Assembly: GCA_035577985.1 (NCBI GenBank)
Contig: DATJZY010000163.1
Location: forward strand, 1 to 39,886
DNA: 39,886 bases
From: Candidatus Eisenbacteria bacterium
GTDB lineage: Bacteria > Desulfobacterota > Binatia > DP-6
Reading direction: 5' to 3'
A model generated the notes under the pieces. That model was not told the origin of the DNA. It did no database searches and was given only the letters and a program-made list of their open reading frames with translations. Numbering within the stretch: position 1 is the stretch's first letter; every line of letters begins with the position of its first letter. This document shows, piece by piece, positions 32,121 to 39,886 of this stretch. The translations under genes and the position numbers were made by a program.

Positions 32121-34505
32121 ATGAGAAACGCCATGCCCTCTGCTCCGCTGTCGCACCTGCGCGTCGTCGACCTCACGGATCTGCGCGGCGCCCTCGCGGG
32201 ACGGCTGCTCGCCGACCTCGGCGCCGACGTGGTGAAGGTCGAGCTCCCGCCCGGCGACCCCGACCGGCTGCGGCCGCCCTTCGCCGGCGACGTCGCGGGG
32301 CCCGAGCGCTCGCTCGCGTTCGCCTATCGTCACGCCAACAAGCGCGGGGTGGTCGCCGATCTCGCGACGCCCGCCGGCCGCGAACGGCTGCTCGCGCTCT
32401 GCGATCGCGCCGACATCCTCGTCGAGAACCTGGATCCCGACGCGCGCCGTCGCTTCGGCCTCGAGCCGGACGACGTGCTGCGCCGCCACCCGCACCTCGT
32501 CCATGTCGCGATCGCCGACTGCGGCCTCTCGGGACCGAACGCCGGCTGGCGGCTCGAGGCGCTGCCCGCGTTCGCGGCATCGGGTGCGCTCTACGTGTGT
32601 GGCTTCTACGACCGCCCGCCGTGCTGGCTGCCGGGATACGCGGCCCACGACTGTGCGGCGGCGTTCGGCGTCTCCGGCGCGCTCGCCGCGATCCTCGATC
32701 GCGCGCGCAGCGGCCGCGGCCAGACGGTCGAGGTCTCGGTGCAGGAGGCGGCGCTCTCGGGTCTCTATCCGTGGGCGATCCCGCTCGCCGACTACAACCG
32801 GCACTATCCGTTCCTCGCGCCCGCGCCGCCCCGCAACGCCGACGGCAACTATCTGGTCCTGCCGACCGCCGACGGCTACCTGCGCACGCTTCCGGCGACG
32901 CCGGCGCAGTGGCGGGCCTTCGTGAAGCTCCTGGGCACGCCGGAGGTGCTCGCCGGCGCGGAATGGGAGTTCCTCCCACATCGGCTGATGAACGTCGACG
33001 TGATCCGCATGGTCGCAACCGAGGTGCTCGCGTCCCGCTCGCGCGCCGCCGCCGTCGACGAGGGCCGGCGGCTCGGCGTGCCGATCGGCCCCGTCAACAC
33101 GCCGGACGAGTTCGTGCGCGAGACGCAGACCGTCGTACGCGGCTACTTCCGGCGCCTGCCCGACTCGCCGCTGGGCGGCGCACCCGTCGCGGTCGCGCCG
33201 TGCGTCTTCTCGCGCACGCCAATCGCGCTCCACCGCGGCGCGCCGCGCGCGGGCGAGGACGATCCGCGCGGCTTCCCGCCCCGCGAGACCGAAGCGCCGC
33301 GCGGTGGCAGCGGCCCCATCCTCGCCGGCAGCAAGGTGCTCTCGCTCGGCGTCGTCGCCGTGGGGCCCGAGATCGGATGGCTGCTCGCCGAGCTCGGCGC
33401 CGAGGTCGTGAAGATCGAATCGCGCACCAAGCTCGACCCGCTGCGCGAGGTGACGATCGAGCCCGGCGCGCACGACAAGACGTTCACCTTCAACGACGAG
33501 TGCCGCGGGCACGAGAGCGTCCTCGTCGACCTGTCGACGAAGGGCGGCCGGCGCCTCGCGCTCGATCTCGCGGCCCGAGCCGACATCGTCGTCGAGAACA
33601 ACCGGGGCGGCGTCGCGCGCAGCTGGGGTCTCGACTTCGAGGACGTGCGCCGCGTGCGGCCGGACGTCGTCTACCTCGCCTCGCAGGGCTACGGGCGCGG
33701 TGGCCCCCTCGGCGAGGTGCAGGGCTTCGGGCCGATGAACGGCGCCTTCGCCGGCGCGGGATGGGTGTGGAACTACCCGGACGCGCCGTATCCCGCCGCG
33801 TCGTCGTTGAACCATCCCGATCACGTGGCCTCGAAGCTGGCGCTCGCGGCAGTACTGGCCGCGCTCGAGCATCGCCGCCGCACGGGCGAGGGGCAGCTCA
33901 TCGACGTCGCGCAGTGCGAGACGGCCGCGTTCCTGCTGGGCGAAGCGTACCTCGAGGGCCCGCTCACCGGCCGGCCGGCCGGGCCGCACGGCAACGCCGT
34001 CCCCTACGCCTGCCCGCACGGCGTGTATCCATGCGCCGGCGAAGATCGCTGGGTCGCGATCGCCGTGGTCGGCGACGAGGCGTGGCGCGGGTTCCGCGGC
34101 GTCGTCGGATGGCCGGACGAGCCCGCGCTCGCGACGCTGGCGGGACGGCTCGAGCGCGCGGCGGCGCTCGACGAGCGGGTCGCCGCATGGACCCGCGACC
34201 AGACGCCCGCCGACGTCGCGTCGGCGCTCCAGGCGGCCGGCGTTTCGGCCGCGCCCGTCTACGACCAGGACGACCTGCGCGCCGACGCGCATCTCGCGGC
34301 GCGCGGCGCGATCGTGACCGTCGAGCATCCCGAGATCGGTCCCGAGCGCCATGCCGGCAACCCGCTCCGCTTCTCGCGCCTCCCGATCGTGACCGCGGGA
34401 CCGGCGCCGCTTCTGGGCGAGCACACCGCGAGCGTGCTCGGCCGCTGGCTCGGGCTCGGAGAAGACGACGTGCGCCGGCTCGCCGACGACGGCGTGTGCC
34501 GCTGA
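32121..34505 (+). CDS. Fused double class III CoA-transferase, both halves lacking the catalytic Asp
   Basis: 794 residues, two CaiB/BaiF modules in tandem (about 1-390 and 400-794). Each starts with its own family motif: LRVVDLTDLRGALAGRLLAD and SKVLSLGVVAVGPEIGWLLA. Each also has the 'GRGQTVEVSVQEA' / 'GEGQLIDVAQCET' block. The position of the catalytic Asp (as in PGMDLIIQA at 10995) reads LEALPAFAA in half 1 and GFGPMNGAF in half 2, so the known mixed-anhydride chemistry seems impossible. Fused members of this kind exist in catabolic clusters. GAGGAAGGG directly precedes the ATG at 32121; a second ATG is at 32133. Its stop abuts the stop of the SnoaL gene. Confidence 0.88.
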   Translation: MRNAMPSAPLSHLRVVDLTDLRGALAGRLLADLGADVVKVELPPGDPDRLRPPFAGDVAGPERSLAFAYRHANKRGVVADLATPAGRERLLALCDRADILVENLDPDARRRFGLEPDDVLRRHPHLVHVAIADCGLSGPNAGWRLEALPAFAASGALYVCGFYDRPPCWLPGYAAHDCAAAFGVSGALAAILDRARSGRGQTVEVSVQEAALSGLYPWAIPLADYNRHYPFLAPAPPRNADGNYLVLPTADGYLRTLPATPAQWRAFVKLLGTPEVLAGAEWEFLPHRLMNVDVIRMVATEVLASRSRAAAVDEGRRLGVPIGPVNTPDEFVRETQTVVRGYFRRLPDSPLGGAPVAVAPCVFSRTPIALHRGAPRAGEDDPRGFPPRETEAPRGGSGPILAGSKVLSLGVVAVGPEIGWLLAELGAEVVKIESRTKLDPLREVTIEPGAHDKTFTFNDECRGHESVLVDLSTKGGRRLALDLAARADIVVENNRGGVARSWGLDFEDVRRVRPDVVYLASQGYGRGGPLGEVQGFGPMNGAFAGAGWVWNYPDAPYPAASSLNHPDHVASKLALAAVLAALEHRRRTGEGQLIDVAQCETAAFLLGEAYLEGPLTGRPAGPHGNAVPYACPHGVYPCAGEDRWVAIAVVGDEAWRGFRGVVGWPDEPALATLAGRLERAAALDERVAAWTRDQTPADVASALQAAGVSAAPVYDQDDLRADAHLAARGAIVTVEHPEIGPERHAGNPLRFSRLPIVTAGPAPLLGEHTASVLGRWLGLGEDDVRRLADDGVCR

Positions 34506-34925
34506 TCAGCCGGGGAGGCTCGCCGGATCCTCGCGCGTCCACTCGGTCCGCACGGTGCGGCGGCAGATGCGCCACCCGTCGGCGGTCCGCACGAGCGCGT
34601 CGAGGTAGCGCACGCCGACCGTGAAGTGCCGGCCGTCCGGCCGCACGTGGTAGGCGATGCAGTACGTCTCGCTGCGCGCGGCATCGCCGTCGACCGCGAC
34701 GTCCTGCGTTCCCATGAAGTGCATGGTTCGCTCGTAGCGCGGCAGGGCCGCGCGGAGCGTGGCGAGGGCGTCGGCGATCGTGCCGCGGCCGAGCGCGCCC
34801 TCGTAGGCGCAATCGGGCGTGAAGCAGGACGCGACGAGATCCAGATCCTTCCGGTCGACGCCGCGCGCGTACCGGCACGCGACGTCGCGCACGAGGGTCG
34901 CGTCGTAGGCCGCCTGTGCGCTCAC
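34506..34925 (-). CDS. SnoaL-like protein, tandem paralogue A
   Basis: 139 residues from a GTG overlapping the stop of the upstream SnoaL gene. It has the NTF2-like layout RDVACRYARGVDRKDLDLVA, CFTPDCAYEG, TMHFMGTQDVAVDGD and VRYLDALVRTADGWRI. It is clearly homologous to its neighbour (same RYLDALVRT.AGWRI end). SnoaL-like proteins of this group act as dehydratases, isomerases or dioxygenase small subunits, often as multimers. Last gene of the five-gene minus operon that begins with the hydrolase at 38089. Its stop directly abuts the stop of the fused CoA-transferase. Confidence 0.85.
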   Translation of the reverse strand: MSAQAAYDATLVRDVACRYARGVDRKDLDLVASCFTPDCAYEGALGRGTIADALATLRAALPRYERTMHFMGTQDVAVDGDAARSETYCIAYHVRPDGRHFTVGVRYLDALVRTADGWRICRRTVRTEWTREDPASLPG

Positions 34926-35362
34926 GGTGCGGGCGGCACCGGATCGAGCCGCTGCCAGTCGACGGCCACGTCGCGGCGCCGGATGCGCCACCCCGCCGGC
35001 GTGCGCACGAGCGCGTCGAGGTAGCGCATGCCGACCACGCGATCGGCGAGCCCGCCCTCGCGGCGCAGGCGGTGGTGGCAGACGGCGTAGGTCTCGGCCG
35101 TTGCGGTGTCGCCGGCGACGTCGGCGAGGTGCGTCCCGAGGAGGTGCATCGTCGTCTCGAACTGTGCGAGGCCGCGCTCGACGTGTCCCAGCACGGTGTC
35201 GAGGTCGCCCCGGAACCACGAGAAGTCGCACGCCGCGTCGGGCGTGAAGCAGGCGCGCACGCGCGGCCAGTCACGCCGGTCGACGGCGGTCGCGTAGGCG
35301 TGGACGAGATCGCGAATCGCCTGGCGGTCGACGACGAGGCGGAGGGCCTCCTCGTCGCTCAC
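34922..35362 (-). CDS. SnoaL-like protein, tandem paralogue B
   Basis: 146 residues from a GTG at 35362, which overlaps the stop of the oxygenase-like gene (GTGA). The conserved core DRQAIRDLVHAYATAVDRRDW, ACFTPDAACDFSWFRG, TTMHLLGTHLADVAGDTATAETY and VGMRYLDALVRTPAGWRI mirrors paralogue A. The two genes overlap by 4 bases and should be made in step, which favours a heteromeric complex (inference). The SnoaL family call is solid; reaction unknown. Confidence 0.85.
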   Translation of the reverse strand: MSDEEALRLVVDRQAIRDLVHAYATAVDRRDWPRVRACFTPDAACDFSWFRGDLDTVLGHVERGLAQFETTMHLLGTHLADVAGDTATAETYAVCHHRLRREGGLADRVVGMRYLDALVRTPAGWRIRRRDVAVDWQRLDPVPPAP

Positions 35363-36369
35363 GACACGGGACCCCAGGGATATACCGTGGGCGCCACGTG
35401 GTAGGCCGCCGACAGGCGCCGTACGAAGGCCGGGTCGTGGAGCGGATCGGCGGGCATCTCGAGCGCTTCGCCACGCGCTGCGAAGTCGTCGCGGAAGCGG
35501 CGCAGCACGACGTCGAGCACGAGATCGTCGGCGTGCGTGTCGTAGGTGCGGGCCTCGTCCGCGTCGCGGAACACCTGCGCCTTCCACGACACGCTGATCC
35601 GGATCTGCGAGAAGTCGTAGGTCGCGAGCACCCGATCTCCGTCGGCGATCTCCCACGCGCTGCCGCCGGTGTGGCGCAGCGCGGAGTCGAGCGTGAGGCC
35701 GCGCGCCATGTCGTCGTCGGCGCCGCCGATCGACTCCACGCGGTGGAACATGACGTCGTTGTCGCCGACGACGGCGCTGTTGGTCGCCGGCGGCCGCTTG
35801 ATCGGCGGCTCGTCGGGGCCGTCGGGCCAGTACGTGAACTCGCCACCCTCGCCCTGGTAGAACCATGCGACCGCCGTTGCGATCGTGACGCGCCAGGGCT
35901 CGAAGAGCCCCGAGCGCCCCATCGTGACCAGGAGCCACACCGGGTACTTGGTGCGATCGACGCCGCGGAAGGCGGGAATGTCCGTGTGCCCGCCGTCGCC
36001 GCACAGCATGGGGAGGGAGAGGTTCGCGTAGACGATCTGCGGCCGGACGACGGCGGCGTCGAAGATGCGCCGCGCGGCGGCGGTGAAGCCGGGGTTCTCG
36101 AAGATCGGCCCGAGCCCCTCCACCAGCGGGACGTCGTAGGCCCAGTCGCCGCGAAAGACGGGTCCCACGATCATCTCCGCGCCGCCGCGACCGCCGGCGC
36201 TCGCGCGCGGCGTGCCCCCGCGCGTGTCGCTGAGCGCGTCCATCTCGGCCGCGCTGGCGAAGTAGCGCTGCACCGGAAAGTAGGGCGCGTTCCGCTCGGC
36301 GAGACGGCGCACGAGCCCCGGATCGTCGAGGACGGTGTCGAGAACGACCGGAGGCAGCGGGGGTCGCAT
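35359..36369 (-). CDS. Unrecognised protein, possible Fe(II)-dependent oxygenase
   Basis: 336 residues, no signal peptide or membrane helix. I do not recognise the family. The region CGDGGHTDIPAF (His128, Asp130), a beta-rich stretch with GEGGEFTYWPDG and the later NDVMFHRVES (His209) give an H-x-D...H order like the iron facial triad of 2-oxoglutarate or cupin-type oxygenases. No clear 2-oxoglutarate-binding Arg about ten residues beyond the distal His is seen, so this is a guess from motif order. Length and Trp/Asp-rich composition fit a cytosolic enzyme. It sits between an SDR (2-base gap) and the SnoaL pair (4-base overlap), so it belongs to the same pathway. Confidence 0.5.
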   Translation of the reverse strand: MRPPLPPVVLDTVLDDPGLVRRLAERNAPYFPVQRYFASAAEMDALSDTRGGTPRASAGGRGGAEMIVGPVFRGDWAYDVPLVEGLGPIFENPGFTAAARRIFDAAVVRPQIVYANLSLPMLCGDGGHTDIPAFRGVDRTKYPVWLLVTMGRSGLFEPWRVTIATAVAWFYQGEGGEFTYWPDGPDEPPIKRPPATNSAVVGDNDVMFHRVESIGGADDDMARGLTLDSALRHTGGSAWEIADGDRVLATYDFSQIRISVSWKAQVFRDADEARTYDTHADDLVLDVVLRRFRDDFAARGEALEMPADPLHDPAFVRRLSAAYHVAPTVYPWGPVS

Positions 36370-36371
36370 GG

Positions 36372-37151
36372 TCACCCGGCGTACGGCGGAAAGCCCGAGA
36401 TGGGCGACTTCGAGATGAGCCCGCCGTCCACCACGATCGCGGCGCCCGTCACGGCCGACGACTCGTCGCTGGCGAGGAAGAGGGCGACGTTCGCGATCTC
36501 CTCGGGACGGATGAGGCGCCCGATCGCGTGCTCGGCCTCGATCTCGGCGCGCGACTTGGGCGCGATCGCCATCAGCATGGCCGCGAGCGGGGTGTCGACG
36601 ACGCCGGGGCAGATGCAGTTCGAGCGGATGTTCTTGCGGCCGTACTCGATCGCCACCGTGCGCGAGAGGTTGATCATGCCGGCCTTCGCCGTGTTGTACG
36701 GCGCGGCCATGATCTCGGCGACGATACCCTCGATGGACGACGTGTTGATGATCGAGCCGCCGCCGCGCGCGAGCATGGCGGGGATCGCCGCCTTCATGCC
36801 GTAGAACACGCCCGTCAGCATCACCTGCAGGCTCTGGTCCCACGCGACCGGATCGATCTCGTGCACGTAGCCGCCGCCCGAGAAGACGGCGTTGTTGTGG
36901 ATGACGTCGAGGCCGCCGAAGCGCTCGACCGCGAAGGCCACCGCCGCCTCGACCTCGGCGAGCACACCGACGTCGGTGTGGCGGAACACGCCGCCCGCCC
37001 CCAGCTCGCGTGCGAAGGCGGTGCCGGCGTCGTCGTTGATGTCGGCGACGACGACCCGCGCGCCCTCCTGCACGAAGCGCCGGCACGTGGCGGCGCCGAT
37101 GCCCGAGGCGCCGCCGGTGACGATCGCGACCTTCCCGTCGAGCCGTCCCAC
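36372..37151 (-). CDS. Short-chain dehydrogenase/reductase (SDR)
   Basis: 259 residues from a GTG at 37151. Cofactor motif TGGASGIG is at 12-19, the acidic residue at Asp37 after strand 2 favours NAD(H), and NNA (86-88) is present. The catalytic set is Ser139, Tyr152 and Lys156 (INTSSIEG, PYNTAKAG). The classical C-terminus with CPGVVDTPL and VTGAAIVVDGG is complete. It oxidises an alcohol or reduces a ketone in the cytoplasm. It is between the hydrolase (2-base gap) and the oxygenase-like gene (2-base gap) in one operon. Confidence 0.92.
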   Translation of the reverse strand: MGRLDGKVAIVTGGASGIGAATCRRFVQEGARVVVADINDDAGTAFARELGAGGVFRHTDVGVLAEVEAAVAFAVERFGGLDVIHNNAVFSGGGYVHEIDPVAWDQSLQVMLTGVFYGMKAAIPAMLARGGGSIINTSSIEGIVAEIMAAPYNTAKAGMINLSRTVAIEYGRKNIRSNCICPGVVDTPLAAMLMAIAPKSRAEIEAEHAIGRLIRPEEIANVALFLASDESSAVTGAAIVVDGGLISKSPISGFPPYAG

Positions 37152-37153
37152 GG

Positions 37154-38089
37154 CTAGCGCGCGAACGCCTTCGCGAGCGCAGACGAGGCCGCGGCGACGG
37201 CGGCCTTCGCCTTGTCCATGATGCCGCTCATGCCGAAGAAGCCGTGGATCATGCCGTCGTAGCGCTGGAGCGTCGTCGGCACGCCGGCCTCCTTCAGGCG
37301 CTTGGCGTAGGCCTCGCCCTCGTCGCGCAGCGGATCGAACTCGGCCGTGATGACGAGGGCTGGCGGCAGCCCACTCAGGCTCTCCGCGCGCAGCGGCGAC
37401 GCGTAGGGGTGCTCGCCCTGGGCCTTCGAGCTCAAGTAGTGGCCCCAGAACCAGTCCATGTCGGCGGTCTCGAGGAGATAGCCGGTCGCGTTCTCGACGT
37501 AGGAGGGCGTGTCGAGCGTGTTGTTGGTCACGGGGTAGATGGGGAGCTGGAAGCAGAGCTTCGGACCGCCCTCGTCGCGCGCCTGCAGCGCCGTCACGCA
37601 GGTGAGGTTGCCGCCCGCGCTGTCGCCGCCGATCGCGATGCGCGCCGGGTCGATGCCGATCTCGCCGCCGTTCTCCGCCGCCCACACGAGCGCCGCGTAG
37701 CAGTCGTCGGGCCCGGCTGGATACTTGTGCTCCGGCGCGAGGCGGTAGTCGACCGACATGACCGTGCACGTCGCGCCGTGGGCGAGCTGGCGGCAGACGC
37801 CGTCGTGCGTGTCGAGATTGCCGAGCACCCAGCCGCCGCCGTGGAAGTAGACGAGGAGCGGGCGCGGCCCCTTGCCGGCCGGCGTGTAGACGCGCACCGG
37901 GATCGCGCCCCCCGGACCGGGGATCGTCCGGTTCTCGACCTTGGCGAGCGGTACGTCGGGCGTCCCGGACATGCCGGCGAGCGCCGTCATGAGCGTGCGC
38001 GCCTCCGGGATCGGCAGCGCGCGCAGCGGTTGTCCGCCCATGGCGGCGATCTGATCGAGGAAGGCCTTGGCCTGCGGATCGAGCGGCAT
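37154..38089 (-). CDS. Alpha/beta hydrolase, hormone-sensitive-lipase (HSL) family
   Basis: 311 residues. The oxyanion motif HGGGW is at 83-87 and the nucleophile GDSAGG at 155-160 (Ser157). The acid is in ITAEFDPLRDEG and the His in DGMIHGFF near the end. The HSL (family IV) esterases hydrolyse short- to medium-chain esters. The ATG at 38089 is supported by a TTGACG-N18-TATTGT promoter that would start transcription on the A of this codon; an upstream ATG at 38113 lies inside that promoter. First gene of the five-gene operon ending at 34506, so it probably opens an ester or lactone in the pathway. Confidence 0.92.
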   Translation of the reverse strand: MPLDPQAKAFLDQIAAMGGQPLRALPIPEARTLMTALAGMSGTPDVPLAKVENRTIPGPGGAIPVRVYTPAGKGPRPLLVYFHGGGWVLGNLDTHDGVCRQLAHGATCTVMSVDYRLAPEHKYPAGPDDCYAALVWAAENGGEIGIDPARIAIGGDSAGGNLTCVTALQARDEGGPKLCFQLPIYPVTNNTLDTPSYVENATGYLLETADMDWFWGHYLSSKAQGEHPYASPLRAESLSGLPPALVITAEFDPLRDEGEAYAKRLKEAGVPTTLQRYDGMIHGFFGMSGIMDKAKAAVAAASSALAKAFAR

Positions 38090-38095
38090 GCGGGG

Positions 38096-38125
38096 ACAAT
38101 AGGCGCCGCGCATCGAGGGCGTCAA
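38096..38125 (-). promoter_or_regulatory. Promoter of the hydrolase-SDR-SnoaL operon, probably leaderless
   Basis: Minus strand TTGACG (38120-38125) and TATTGT (38096-38101) with an 18-base spacer. Six bases separate the -10 from the ATG at 38089, so transcription should begin on or beside the start codon. No Shine-Dalgarno sequence is present. Confidence 0.55.
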
Positions 38126-38177
38126 GGAACCGGCGATGCTTCCGCCAGCATGCGCCGCATGATCTTCTCCGCCGTCC

Positions 38178-39074
38178 ATGCGATCGGCCGTCACATCTCG
38201 CGTCTGGGCGGCACTGCTCGTCGTGTACGTCGTCTGGGGCTCGACGTACCTCGCGATCCGCATCGCGATCGAGACGCTGCCGCCGTTCCTCATGGCGGCA
38301 GTGCGGTTCCTCGTCGCGGGAACGGTCCTCTACGCATGGGCCATCCGCCGCGGCGATCGCGCCCGCGACGTGCCAGGCTGGCCGCAATGGCGGGCCACGG
38401 CGATCATCGGGGCCGCGCTCATGCTCGGCGGCAACGGCGGCGTCGTGTGGGCGGAGGGACGGATCGCATCGGGCATCGCGGCGCTGCTGGTCGCGACGCT
38501 GTCGCTGTGGATGGCGCTCATCACCTGGCTGGTCGAGGGCGTGCGGCCGTCTCGCCTCGCGCTCGTCGGCCTGCCGCTCGGTTTCGCGGGCCTCGCCCTG
38601 CTCATCGGCCCGGTCGAGACGACCGGCATCGATCCCCTGGGCGTCGCGGTGTGCGCGCTCGCGTCGCTCTCGTGGGCGGCGGGGTCGATCTACTCCCGCC
38701 ACGCGCCGCTGCCCAGGCGATCGCTGGTCGCGACCGCGATGGAGATGATCTGCGGCGGCGTCTGGCTCCTGCTCGCGGGTCTCGCGAAGGGCGAGTGGGC
38801 CCTCGTCCGCCCCGCGGCGTTCTCCGCGGCGTCGGTCGGCGCCCTCGTCTACCTCATCGTCATGGGATCGCTGCTGGCGTTCAGCGCCTACATCTGGCTC
38901 CTGCGCGAGGCCCCGACCTCGCTCGTCGCGACCTACGCGTACGTGAACCCGGTGGTCGCGGTCGCGCTCGGCTGGCTCGTGAAGGACGAGCCGATCAGCG
39001 CCCGCATGGTGGTCGCCGGCGCGGTCATCCTCTTCTCCGTGGTGCTGATCGCGCGCGGCAGCCGGCAGCCCTGA
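38178..39074 (+). CDS. YedA-like drug/metabolite transporter (EamA, DMT superfamily)
   Basis: 298 residues, about ten membrane helices as two EamA repeats. The N-terminus AALLVVYVVWGSTYLAIRIAIETLPPFLMAAVRFL, then GNGGVVWAEGRIASGIAALL, is strongly YedA-like. The second repeat ends with TYAYVNPVVAVALGWLVKDEPIS. Members export metabolites or drugs across the inner membrane; substrates are mostly unproven. It is divergent from the hydrolase operon (88 bases) and 41 bases before another SDR gene. It may export a pathway intermediate or toxic substrate (inference). Confidence 0.88.
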   Translation: MRSAVTSRVWAALLVVYVVWGSTYLAIRIAIETLPPFLMAAVRFLVAGTVLYAWAIRRGDRARDVPGWPQWRATAIIGAALMLGGNGGVVWAEGRIASGIAALLVATLSLWMALITWLVEGVRPSRLALVGLPLGFAGLALLIGPVETTGIDPLGVAVCALASLSWAAGSIYSRHAPLPRRSLVATAMEMICGGVWLLLAGLAKGEWALVRPAAFSAASVGALVYLIVMGSLLAFSAYIWLLREAPTSLVATYAYVNPVVAVALGWLVKDEPISARMVVAGAVILFSVVLIARGSRQP

Positions 39075-39115
39075 CGCGCTTGGCGCCCGACCGCGTCGCG
39101 GCGTATGACGACCGG

Positions 39116-39886
39116 ATGCGACGCTTCGAGGGCAGGGTGGCGCTCGTGACCGGCGGCGGGTCGGGCATCGGCGAGGCGACGTGCCGGCGGCTGGCATCGG
39201 AAGGCGCGAAGGTGGTCGTGGTCGACATCGACGAGGCGAGCGCGCAGCGCGTCGCGGGCGAGATCGGTGGGACCGCCTTCCGCGCCGACGTGGCGAATCC
39301 CGTGCAGTCCGAGGCGATGATCGAGCACGCCGTCGAGACCTACGGTCGTCTCGACGTGCTCGACAACAACGCGACCGGCGGCGGCACCATCGGCCGCATC
39401 GCCGACATCGACCTCGAGGCATGGAACCGTGCGCTCGCGGTGAATCTCACGGCGCCGTTCCTCGCCATCAAGTTCGCGCTCCCGGTGATGCTGGGGCAGG
39501 GGAAGGGCGCGATCGTGAACATCGCGTCCAACGCCGCGCTCCAGGCCGAGGAGGGTCTCGGCGCCTACGCGTCGGCCAAGGCGGGGCTCCTGGCGCTCAC
39601 GCGCAACGTGGCGGCGGAATACGGCCGGCGCGGCATCCGCTGCAACGTCGTCTCGCCCGGCGCCGTCGAGACGCCGCCGACCAGGGCGTTCGTCGCCGCC
39701 GTCGACGGCATCCGCGCCAAGATGGAGCGTGCCAACACGCTCCGGCGCCTGGGACAGCCCGACGAGCTCGCGGCCGCCGTCGCGTTCCTCGCCTCGGACG
39801 ACGCGTCGTTCGTGAACGGCGCCCTCTACGTCGTCGACGGCGGCGCGCACGCCGCGAACCAGGTCGGGCTCATCGGCGGAGAGTGA
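39116..39886 (+). CDS. Short-chain dehydrogenase/reductase (SDR), ends at the window edge
   Basis: 256 residues, complete: the TGA occupies the last three bases. TGGGSGIG is at 12-19, Asp37 suggests NAD(H), NNA is at 84-86, and the catalytic Ser138, Tyr151 and Lys155 are in IASNAALQ and AYASAKAG. Like the SDR at 36372 it is of the classical FabG-like type with VNGALYVVDGG near the C-terminus. Start ATG 39116 was chosen because it begins the SDR fold. It may be co-transcribed with the YedA-like exporter. Confidence 0.92.
   Translation: MRRFEGRVALVTGGGSGIGEATCRRLASEGAKVVVVDIDEASAQRVAGEIGGTAFRADVANPVQSEAMIEHAVETYGRLDVLDNNATGGGTIGRIADIDLEAWNRALAVNLTAPFLAIKFALPVMLGQGKGAIVNIASNAALQAEEGLGAYASAKAGLLALTRNVAAEYGRRGIRCNVVSPGAVETPPTRAFVAAVDGIRAKMERANTLRRLGQPDELAAAVAFLASDDASFVNGALYVVDGGAHAANQVGLIGGE

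Noticed and set aside
36372..39422. One 1016-codon minus frame reading as a fusion into the SDR
   Set aside because: Only the last 259 codons have SDR motifs; the rest runs antisense through the exporter and out of frame through the hydrolase gene.
1..39886. tRNA, rRNA, riboswitch or CRISPR repeats
   Set aside because: No cloverleaf with conserved TTC loop, no rRNA-like stretch and no regularly spaced repeats were seen by eye; a covariance-model scan would be needed to exclude small RNAs.

Overview
The window is very GC-rich, densely packed bacterial DNA with no RNA genes and no CRISPR array that I could find. The gene content fits a free-living, chemically versatile, uncultured Gram-negative bacterium: class III CoA-transferases, acyl-CoA ligase, enoyl-CoA hydratase, MaoC hydratase, cytochrome P450, SDR dehydrogenases, TetR regulators, and a TIGR04073-type exosortase-associated protein. 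A Desulfobacterota/Binatota- or Myxococcota-like lineage is my guess; nothing in the sequence proves it.

Layout. (1) 1-218: the C-terminal end of an IS110-type transposase cut by the window edge. (2) 10888 down to 232 (minus): a seven-gene operon, mostly joined by 4-base ATGA/GTGA overlaps: membrane protein, MoxR ATPase, DUF58, BatA-like VWA, large VWA/GATase-like protein, POT peptide transporter, acyl-CoA ligase. (3) 10995-18072: mixed short units: CoA-transferase, SnoaL protein, GlsB-like and SMR-like membrane proteins, enoyl-CoA hydratase, TIGR04073 protein, TetR+MaoC pair, and an alpha/beta hydrolase divergent from its own TetR. (4) 27687 down to 18088 (minus), with a divergent serine hydrolase at 27734-28735: a cell-envelope cluster of a secreted protein with a PEP-synthase-like C-terminus, two tandem 536-residue L,D-transpeptidase-like proteins, an NTT-type nucleotide transporter, and a 1065-residue fusion of NTT-like carrier, HEAT repeats and cyclic-nucleotide-binding domain. 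This is the best candidate for an undescribed system. (5) 28747-39886: a catabolic region with TetR/alcohol dehydrogenase, P450 and fused double CoA-transferase (divergent), a five-gene minus operon (alpha/beta hydrolase, SDR, possible Fe(II) oxygenase, two SnoaL-like paralogues), and a YedA-like exporter with another SDR.

How the parts work together. The catabolic genes look like activation (P450, CoA ligase, CoA-transferases), beta-oxidation-type hydration (crotonase, MaoC) and redox steps (ADH, SDRs) of a hydrophobic or cyclic substrate; the substrate cannot be read from the sequence. The promoter of the TetR gene at 14630 and the promoter of the P450 at 32042, 17 kb apart, share 24 of 30 positions including a palindromic operator between -35 and -10, which suggests one regulon. 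Six candidate promoters share TTGAC-N-N18-TA, and four of them place transcription starts within a few bases of the start codon, so leaderless mRNAs may be common. Strong GC hairpins without U-tracts follow several genes.
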